A DNA stretch of 64,000 nucleotides, taken from Acidimicrobiales bacterium. Its GTDB lineage: Bacteria > Actinomycetota > Acidimicrobiia > Acidimicrobiales > JAKAVM01. The notes below the pieces were generated by a model. It saw only the letters and a program-made list of their open reading frames with translations, ran no database searches and was not told the DNA's origin. The stretch spans positions 18,283 through 82,282 of the forward strand of contig DAIDHF010000008.1 in NCBI GenBank assembly GCA_027452005.1, written 5' to 3'. Positions 57,324-64,000 of the stretch are shown here, piece by piece (within the stretch, counting starts at the first letter, position 1; each line of letters begins with the position of its first letter). A program made the position numbers and the translations under genes.

Positions 57324-58404
57324 TACGATGCTTAGCCGAGACGCTTCTACGAGTGGACTTCGGGCAGACTTTGCCGTGAGACGTCGAGACTTTCTGGTAA
57401 AGTGTTGCCTTGAAGTTCTCTCCTCCCAAACCCTCGTGCTATTTGGCCCATCTGGGAGTGGCAAGACAACTATTGTTGAGGCCATCGCTGGACTTTGTAG
57501 GCTAGACCAGGGGTCGATCTGGCTGGGAGAAACCTGTCTGAGCAGTCAACCTGACCGAGTTCACCTGGAGTTGGCCTCGCGGCGTGTTGGACTGGTCAGA
57601 CAACCACTCGACCTCTTTCCACACCTAACAGTTGAACAGAACGTGGCCTACTCACTCCTTCACACCAGAGCGTCGCGATCTCACCTCAACTTACTCCGTA
57701 GTAGGATCGCAAGAGCCCTCAGTGACGTGGGGCTTGATGAGTCTTTTGGCCCGATCTATCCCAGGGCCCTCTCACAGGGCCAACGCGAAAGAGTAGTAGT
57801 TGCCAGACTCCTCACAAGCGAGATCGACCTGTTGCTCCTTGACGAACCTTTCCGAGCACTAGATGGGCCCTCCCGGAGGAGTCTTCTTGAACTAGTTCAA
57901 GAAGTGTTTCGTAAGATCCCGATAATTATTGTCACCCACCAATTTGAAGAAGCCCAGGCCTTTGCAAGTGAGATTGTGCTAATTGAACGTGGGACCGTTT
58001 TAGAAGTTGGGGTTCCCTCAGACGTGCTGGCTAACCCAGCAACTCCACGAGTGGCCCAGCTTATGGGTTGTGAGGTCATCGAGCTAAACGACCAGGTTAT
58101 TTTGGCTGTCCACCCGGACTCGGTTGAGTTACTCGCTAAACATGAGAGCGTGCCTTCACCCGGGGGTCGATTAATTATTTTCGGCACAGTTGATCGACTA
58201 CGTCCCAAGGGGGGGCGTTATGAAGCCCGGATACAAGTTAGAGAGGTCAACTTGGGCAATTCAATGGTTGGCCTTACCCAGTCTCGGCAGAGCACTAAAT
58301 ATGTTGCCCCCGTGGGATGTCTGGTGAGTGTAACCCTAGATCACCTTGTTGAAGTAGGCACATCAGTTTCCCTCTGTCCGCGGTTGTACAAAGTCTTCAA
58401 TTGA
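57310..58404 (+). CDS. ABC transporter ATP-binding protein
   Basis: Walker A GPSGSGKTT, signature LSQGQRERV, Walker B LLLLDEPF; ATG at 57310. Confidence 0.9.
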   Translation: MSSTNTMLSRDASTSGLRADFAVRRRDFLVKCCLEVLSSQTLVLFGPSGSGKTTIVEAIAGLCRLDQGSIWLGETCLSSQPDRVHLELASRRVGLVRQPLDLFPHLTVEQNVAYSLLHTRASRSHLNLLRSRIARALSDVGLDESFGPIYPRALSQGQRERVVVARLLTSEIDLLLLDEPFRALDGPSRRSLLELVQEVFRKIPIIIVTHQFEEAQAFASEIVLIERGTVLEVGVPSDVLANPATPRVAQLMGCEVIELNDQVILAVHPDSVELLAKHESVPSPGGRLIIFGTVDRLRPKGGRYEARIQVREVNLGNSMVGLTQSRQSTKYVAPVGCLVSVTLDHLVEVGTSVSLCPRLYKVFN

Positions 58405-58442
58405 ATCCTCCCCACCTAATGGAAGGGGCCTTTCGCCTTGTA

Positions 58443-58477
58443 GGTAAATCTACCCGACCAACTCGGGTCGTTTTACC
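58443..58477. terminator. Hairpin between convergent genes, possible bidirectional terminator
   Basis: GGTAAA-tct-ACCCGA-ccaac-TCGGGT-cgt-TTTACC. Confidence 0.45.
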
Positions 58478-58685
58478 TTCGAGAGCGCAGAAAAAACCGG
58501 CCGACGAAGAATATCGCCCCTGCCAGAACAGCAAATTTGAATATAGTAAATATAATTGAAGTAACCCAGGTCATCACGTCAAACAAGATCACCCCTACGA
58601 CTACCAACCCCACTGCCAGGGCCACCATCTTGGGCGCCGTCATTGGAGATCTCGGACCGGTGGGTTCTATCTCTTTCATCTTCAC
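58473..58685 (-). CDS. Small membrane protein
   Basis: 70 aa, two hydrophobic segments, basic end (GRFFLRSRR). Confidence 0.5.
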   Translation of the reverse strand: MKMKEIEPTGPRSPMTAPKMVALAVGLVVVGVILFDVMTWVTSIIFTIFKFAVLAGAIFFVGRFFLRSRR

Positions 58686-58787
58686 CCTAGTTTACTCGCG
58701 CGAAGAGCAAAAAGTGGGTCACGTCCCGAAATAGCTCCAGGGAAGGCTCAACTAGGGATTCTCTGATATTGGCTAAGATCTAATTCA

Positions 58788-59687
58788 GTGGACAGGATTG
58801 GATTTATTGGAACCGGGCTTATGGGACTACCTATGGCCACAAGGTTATCAACAGCGGGATATTGTCTGTCCGTATGGAATCGGACGACATCTAAGACTAG
58901 ATCCCTGGCCCAGTTGGGCGCGACCATTGAACTTACCCCCTTAGACGTTGCCAGAAATTCGCAGATAGTAATTACCATGTTGGAAGGCCCGGAGGCATTA
59001 GACCAAGTAGTCTTCGGCGACATGGGTATCTCACGCGCAATGTCTAGTGACAAGTATTTAATCGATATGTCTACAACAGGTCCTAAGTACTGGTTAGAGC
59101 TAGTTGACAGACTTGACCCCCACGGAGGTTCAGGACCTTATCTTGTCGATGCCCCGGTTCTCGGGAGCGTTCCTCAGGCCCAAGCGGGTGAACTTGCAAT
59201 ATTTGTGGGAGCAAATCTAAATACCTTCTCAGAAGTTCAGGACCTACTTGGAACGCTCGGAGAGGTCACGAGAGTCGGGGGACCTGGGGCTGGTCAGTCC
59301 CTGAAGCTGGTAATCAACTCGTCGTTGGTCTCGCTCCAGTGTGTTCTTGGCGAGGCCCTGGCTTTAGCGGGCCACTTCGGACTCGACACCACCATGGTGC
59401 TAGACGCCCTTGAGCGATCCTCCCTAGAACCAGTAGTTCGAAAAAAAAGGCACAATATTCAGTCCAACGATTTTTCGGCCCGGTTCTCGGCAAGAAACGC
59501 ACACAAGGATGCTCGGCTAATTATTGAGAACTCCACGAGCAAGCGTGACACTCTCAAGATCGTGGAATCATCACTAGAATACTTCCGCGATGCCATTGAA
59601 AGCGGAGACGGTGACCAAGACTATAGTGTGGTAACCAAGACGATTCGGGCTAGATTATCTCGCGGTACTACACAGCTAGAGCAATAA
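58788..59687 (+). CDS. NAD(P)-dependent oxidoreductase, 3-hydroxyisobutyrate dehydrogenase family
   Basis: IGFIGTGLMGLPMATRLSTAGYCLSVWNRT; DAPVLGSVPQAQAGELAIFVG; GPGAGQSLKLVIN. GTG start. Confidence 0.9.
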   Translation: MDRIGFIGTGLMGLPMATRLSTAGYCLSVWNRTTSKTRSLAQLGATIELTPLDVARNSQIVITMLEGPEALDQVVFGDMGISRAMSSDKYLIDMSTTGPKYWLELVDRLDPHGGSGPYLVDAPVLGSVPQAQAGELAIFVGANLNTFSEVQDLLGTLGEVTRVGGPGAGQSLKLVINSSLVSLQCVLGEALALAGHFGLDTTMVLDALERSSLEPVVRKKRHNIQSNDFSARFSARNAHKDARLIIENSTSKRDTLKIVESSLEYFRDAIESGDGDQDYSVVTKTIRARLSRGTTQLEQ

Positions 59688-59719
59688 ACTTGAGACCAGT
59701 CTAAATAAGGAGTCGAATA

Positions 59720-60871
59720 ATTAGTAATCTTGAGACTATCAACAGTGTTTCTGAGGCACGGACCAAGGCCAAACGCGTACTGCCCAAGGTCGTCTTTGAT
59801 TACATAGACGGTGGGGCCGAAGACGAGGTAACCATGGCCAGAAACGAGCAGGGCTTTAGAGAAATCTGCCTCAGGCCACAGATGGGTGAAAAGGTTGAAC
59901 ATCCCGAGTTAGTAACGACAATTTTGGGTTCCAGGTTGAGTTCACCGGTAATCTTGGCACCTTGTGGGCTTTCCCAGGTGATGAGCCCAAACGGAGCTCT
60001 CTCGGCGGCACGTGCGGCCAAGGCGTTCGGGACGATATCTACTTTGAGCACTGTAGCAGGAATCTCTCCCTCGGCCTTTGTAAATGAACCGGGTCCTAGG
60101 TGGTTTCAACTATATGCCCCGAGTCGTGATGTGGCCGAGTTGTTGATCTCAGAGGCCCGAAACGCCAGATTCGAGGCACTGATGGTAACCCTCGACACTC
60201 CAGCTCTGGGCAAACGAGAACGAGACGCAAGAAACGGGGTTCACAGTCCCCTTAGACTCGATCCTCGTTCCACAATCCGGTTGGGCTCTCAAGTTCTCCT
60301 TAAACCCCGCTGGGCACTACAGATGGCCAAGGCCGGGATCAAGTTTGGTCCCAAATCGCAACCGGAATCGACAGAAGACCAGAGCGCGGGGAAAAAGATG
60401 CTCACTATGCAGGCATCCCCGTTCTCCTGGGAGGACGTAGCCTGGATCAAGGACCTGTGGGCCGGACCCCTCATAGTCAAAGGCGTTATGTCTGACTCCG
60501 ACGCCCTGCGCTCGGTGGATTGCGGGGCAGACCTGGTTGTCGTATCCAACCACGGAGGCCGCCAACTCGAAGGCGTCCAGGCGACCATCAAGGTCTTGCC
60601 AGAGGTGGTAAAGGCGGTCGGATCCAAGGTAGAGGTCTTAGTAGATAGTGGGGTTCGACGCGGATCGGACGTGGTAAAGGCCATGTGTCTTGGTGCGAGA
60701 GGGGTCCTAATCGGGAGACCCTACCTATATGGTCTTAGCTGTGGTGGCCAAGACGGTGTGAGCAGAGTCCTGGAGATTTTAAGATCAGAGATGGAACGCA
60801 CCATGATACTTATGGGCTGTCGCTCAGTTAGTGACTTGGGTCCTGACTGGCTTCAAGATACAAACCAGTAG
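59720..60871 (+). CDS. FMN-dependent alpha-hydroxy acid dehydrogenase/oxidase; ATT start proposed
   Basis: Reading upstream of ATG 59834 gives ISNLETINSVSEARTKAKRVLPKVVFDYIDGGAEDEVTMARNEQGF, the normal N-terminus of this family; SNHGGRQLEG and DSGVRRGSDVVKA motifs. Confidence 0.8.
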   Translation: MSNLETINSVSEARTKAKRVLPKVVFDYIDGGAEDEVTMARNEQGFREICLRPQMGEKVEHPELVTTILGSRLSSPVILAPCGLSQVMSPNGALSAARAAKAFGTISTLSTVAGISPSAFVNEPGPRWFQLYAPSRDVAELLISEARNARFEALMVTLDTPALGKRERDARNGVHSPLRLDPRSTIRLGSQVLLKPRWALQMAKAGIKFGPKSQPESTEDQSAGKKMLTMQASPFSWEDVAWIKDLWAGPLIVKGVMSDSDALRSVDCGADLVVVSNHGGRQLEGVQATIKVLPEVVKAVGSKVEVLVDSGVRRGSDVVKAMCLGARGVLIGRPYLYGLSCGGQDGVSRVLEILRSEMERTMILMGCRSVSDLGPDWLQDTNQ

Positions 60872-60879
60872 ATCTATGG

Positions 60880-61767
60880 TCAAGATTTTCTGGTACGACC
60901 TGAGGCCTGGATCTTGGAGATAACCTGATTCATGGCATTGGTGGCCGGACCAGCATCAGTAGCTGCCTGGCTAAGATAAAGCTCACTTTGACCGGTAAGG
61001 CCAGCCAGACAGTCGTTTGAGGTCTTGGTAAAGTAGAGGTCCATTGAGTTCAATGAGCCCCTAATCTGCGCTGGAGCAACTATCTTACTTCCCGAAACCA
61101 ACCGGACGTCTTGCTCTAGCTTGAGACACCCGTCCAGGAGAGTCGCCTGGCCCTTTTGTCCTTGGGTGTAGGCAACCTCAATGGCCGCGTTTTGAAGTAC
61201 TTGACGATCGTCATAGATTGCTCCAATATAAGAGGCGTTGGCCTGAACCCAACTGGCCATGGCTGGACTTGGGTAAGTCTCGATCTTCATGGACTTGGCA
61301 AGCGCCTCACCGGGAGTCAAAAAGGGTTGTGGTGACCTGGTCACCATGGCCACGGTTGGAAGGACGAAGACCAATCCAATAAAGCCGGCGCAAATTATGC
61401 TTGCAATGACTACCGGCCTGAATCTAAAGGCTCTGGAGGGCAAGTGGCGTGTCGCCTTCTTCTCGATTTGTGCCTCTCGTGCCAGTTCAGGTGAAGCGAC
61501 TTGAGATGGTTCTGTCTTCCTCAACTGACTCGACAAGTCTTGGCCGGCCCTGGCCCTTTCCCAGGGGTTCAGATGGATAGGTTCAACTGACGAACTGGGT
61601 TCTGGAAAAGTCTCTTGGGGCTTTACCTCATCTTGAACAACTCTAGAATGGGCCCGAGCGTCAGCGGGTACCCCGTGGGGGTGGTCACTAGCCCGATACC
61701 AGTTTCCGTCTTGGGAGTACCAGAACCACTCTCCACTGGGCGACTCCCACCAAAGATCTCGTTGCAC
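60880..61767 (-). CDS. Hypothetical protein with single TM segment
   Basis: WWESPSGEWFWYSQDGNWYRAS N-terminus; hydrophobic segment PVVIASIICAGFIGLVFVLPTVAMV. Confidence 0.6.
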   Translation of the reverse strand: MQRDLWWESPSGEWFWYSQDGNWYRASDHPHGVPADARAHSRVVQDEVKPQETFPEPSSSVEPIHLNPWERARAGQDLSSQLRKTEPSQVASPELAREAQIEKKATRHLPSRAFRFRPVVIASIICAGFIGLVFVLPTVAMVTRSPQPFLTPGEALAKSMKIETYPSPAMASWVQANASYIGAIYDDRQVLQNAAIEVAYTQGQKGQATLLDGCLKLEQDVRLVSGSKIVAPAQIRGSLNSMDLYFTKTSNDCLAGLTGQSELYLSQAATDAGPATNAMNQVISKIQASGRTRKS

Positions 61768-61822
61768 GATGCCTAGACTCGGATCTACTTCACCAAATTG
61801 GTAAAATGTGTGCGAGATTCAT

Positions 61823-62560
61823 CTAACCCGCTTCCTCCAGTGAGTGCTGAAGTTTCCAGGCACTCTTGAGGTGGGTAATCATCAAGAACTGAGCTAATGC
61901 GGCCACGATTGCATTGGAGACTAGACTTTGAACCCCGCTAGCTCGCCCTGACACCCCGGTGAGGTGTGGTGAGAAAATCATCGCCAACGAGTAACTTGTC
62001 TCAATTGCTGACAACACGAATATAACTAATGCTACTAGGGCAACTGAAAATAAGTATCCACTTAGTACTGCACCAGCCGACCCTGAGCGTACATTTGAGT
62101 TCTCAAAGAGCTTCTTGGCCATTTTTATCTGCGTGTACAGTACTACCGACACAATGGCCAGGGCGATAAACCAGATGACCACGAAGTTGCCAAATATCTC
62201 CCGGGGTGTGCGCGAGACGACATGGGAGCCACTTCCCAACAGTCCTGGAATTGAACATTGAGCAAAGTTGATCCCGTTTGAGACTATTGATGAGAGCGCT
62301 GAACTTCCCATACTGGCTACCTGTTGACAGGAAGAACTACTGGCTCTTGCCAGATATCCAACCGAGTTGACCAGGTTATATAGGACACCCAAAAGGGTAA
62401 AGATGAACACGAATATTGAGGTCAACAAGAACACGGCGTACGCGTGGGTGTTCCCCGACTCAATCTGGCGAACCCTGGTGGGCATGTACACAATTCCAAC
62501 CAGTGCCACGAGAACCAAAACTGGAATAAACAGGGCCAGCTCAAGACTACCGATTATCAA
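61823..62560 (-). CDS. Hypothetical multi-TM membrane protein
   Basis: Several hydrophobic segments; ribosome-binding site GGAGGTGA upstream. Confidence 0.6.
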   Translation of the reverse strand: MIIGSLELALFIPVLVLVALVGIVYMPTRVRQIESGNTHAYAVFLLTSIFVFIFTLLGVLYNLVNSVGYLARASSSSCQQVASMGSSALSSIVSNGINFAQCSIPGLLGSGSHVVSRTPREIFGNFVVIWFIALAIVSVVLYTQIKMAKKLFENSNVRSGSAGAVLSGYLFSVALVALVIFVLSAIETSYSLAMIFSPHLTGVSGRASGVQSLVSNAIVAALAQFLMITHLKSAWKLQHSLEEAG

Positions 62561-62665
62561 AAAATCACCTCCAGGTGACTAGGCCATTTCTATCGAGCAT
62601 AACACGGCCGGGGTAATTTATAGTCTCACCTCTCTCGTTGGGAGTGGTTCAACTATTGTGGAACC

Positions 62666-63028
62666 GTGCCCAAGGGAAACCCAAATAATAACCTTGCCAA
62701 CGGCGACGAGGACTACTACTACACTCTCGGCGTCACAAGAGATGCAGACATATCCCAGATTCGGGCCGAGTATGTCGCCAAGGCCAGGCAGTTTCACCCC
62801 GACGCCCTAGTTGGCCGCTCCAAGGAAGATCTAAATGAGGCCGGCCTGAAGATGGCTCGGCTCAATAAAGCTTGGGAGGTCTTATCAGATCCGGTTACCC
62901 GGTCGCGTTATGATATGTTGCTTGCCGCCAACCAGTATCGGCCGAATATAGCTGGGGGTGCGGCCAACAAAGTGGGCAAATTCCTGGGAAAGCTCTACTC
63001 GGAGTACTCAAGGGGCAAATCACCTTAG
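62666..63028 (+). CDS. J-domain (DnaJ-like) protein
   Basis: YYYTLGVTRDADISQIRAEYVAKARQFHPDAL...AWEVLSDPVTRSRYDMLL; the HPD motif is intact. GTG start. Confidence 0.9.
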   Translation: MPKGNPNNNLANGDEDYYYTLGVTRDADISQIRAEYVAKARQFHPDALVGRSKEDLNEAGLKMARLNKAWEVLSDPVTRSRYDMLLAANQYRPNIAGGAANKVGKFLGKLYSEYSRGKSP

Positions 63029-63072
63029 TCGTGCGTGTGAGCAGTTGTTGAGAAATTGAGATCAAGCTAGCC

Positions 63073-64000
63073 TTACGAGACCTTGTAATTGTTCATGTCG
63101 AAATTCCTGGTTTCAAGCCAGAACTGCCAAGTAAATCTAGGCCACAAGGTCGTATTACGACCAAATTCATCAAGGTACCAACTTTGACATCCACCTGAAG
63201 TCCACACGGTCCCCTTGAGCATCTCTTGGACCTTATCGTTCCAGGTTTGCTCTGCATCAGGGTCTACCTCAAGGCACGCTTTTTCGCTAAAGCTATCCAT
63301 CTCTTTCAAGGCTTTTTGTACGTAGTTGATCTGGCACTCGATCATGAACACCTGGCTGGTATGTCCAAGACCGGTATTGGGACCAACTAGAAAGAACAGG
63401 TTTGGAAATCCCGGCACACAGGTTCCCTTGTGGGCATGCATCCCCTCTTTCCAGGCCTCCCGAAGATTTACCCCGTCGCGCCCAACCACGAACTCGGCTA
63501 CGGGAAGATCGGTCACGTGAAATCCGGTCCCAAAGATTATTGCGTCAACCTCGTAGGTGTCTCCACCTTGGGTAGTTATCGAGGTCGGATTAATCTCTTG
63601 GATGCCAGATGTTTCAACTACTACGTTCGGCCTCTCAAGACTTGGGTAGTAGTCACTCGAGATCAGGACCCTCTTGCAACCTAAGGTGTAGCTTGGGGTT
63701 AGCTTGTCTCGTAGTTCTTGACTTTTGACCTGGGAATACAGGTGCCTCAGGGCGATCTTCTCACCTATCTTCATGACCCGACGATCAAATGCAAAGCCCA
63801 CCACAAACAGCTCCCGGGCCCAGTAGATTGCACTCCTGGCCGTCCTTTGGAGAAGCGGGACCTTCTTGAATAAAAGACTCTCAATCCGGGTCAGTTTGCG
63901 GTCAGTTCTTGGCATTATCCAAGGCGGAGTCCTCTGCATTAGGTATAGCTTGTCAACCACTGGAGCAATCTGAGGGACAAACTGAATTGCCGAGGCCCCC
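63073..64000 (-). CDS. Flavin-containing / Baeyer-Villiger-type monooxygenase (5' end beyond window)
   Basis: Frame remains open to the right edge: GASAIQFVPQIAPVVDKLYLMQRTPPWIMPR; DAIIFGTGF; FLVGPNTGLGH. Confidence 0.85.
   Translation of the reverse strand, partial: GASAIQFVPQIAPVVDKLYLMQRTPPWIMPRTDRKLTRIESLLFKKVPLLQRTARSAIYWARELFVVGFAFDRRVMKIGEKIALRHLYSQVKSQELRDKLTPSYTLGCKRVLISSDYYPSLERPNVVVETSGIQEINPTSITTQGGDTYEVDAIIFGTGFHVTDLPVAEFVVGRDGVNLREAWKEGMHAHKGTCVPGFPNLFFLVGPNTGLGHTSQVFMIECQINYVQKALKEMDSFSEKACLEVDPDAEQTWNDKVQEMLKGTVWTSGGCQSWYLDEFGRNTTLWPRFTWQFWLETRNFDMNNYKVS

Noticed and set aside
59834-60871. ORF-track start ATG at 59834 for the hydroxyacid dehydrogenase
   Set aside because: Conserved family N-terminus is encoded upstream in the same frame with a good SD, so this ATG is probably internal.

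Overview
The window looks like chromosomal DNA of an actinobacterium (moderate GC, Acidimicrobiia-like flavour; the organism is inferred, not shown). Left to right: the tail of a secreted 'GYW'-repeat protein; a cobalamin (early-cobalt type) corrin-ring operon (cobI-cobM-cbiD-cbiET-cbiG/H fusion-ferredoxin-cbiC); a visibly GC-richer islet of mobile/defence remnants (IS607-like resolvase fragment, MNT/HEPN pair, truncated Swt1/DUF499-like N-terminus); a secreted IPT/TIG protein; an ALDH/TetR/MBL-fold region; a DUF1501/DUF1800 pair; tRNA-Val(CAC); lipoproteins; a TetR-controlled lipid-type cluster (acyl-CoA reductase-HAD, Zn-ADH, LarA-like, PlsC); then about 19 kb of three adjacent giant secreted repeat proteins (1993, 2245 and 2040 aa); a HAD-PlsC fusion preceded by a 6C-type small RNA; a GYW-repeat/GH25-like protein; a molybdate/tungstate-type ABC transporter; an FMN-dependent hydroxyacid dehydrogenase that appears to lack a canonical start codon; a DnaJ-domain protein; and a partial flavin monooxygenase. 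Main discovery candidate: in the three giant proteins the Cys-pair repeats occur in blocks of 14+14, 14+21 and 14+14 (all multiples of 7). Each is followed by three Ig-like (He_PIG) domains and exactly six ~42-aa GYW repeats. This suggests strings of 7-bladed propellers capped by a 6-fold module, a modular surface-protein system whose C-terminal module is shared by at least five proteins in the window. Repeat counts were made by eye from the supplied translations; no searches were run.
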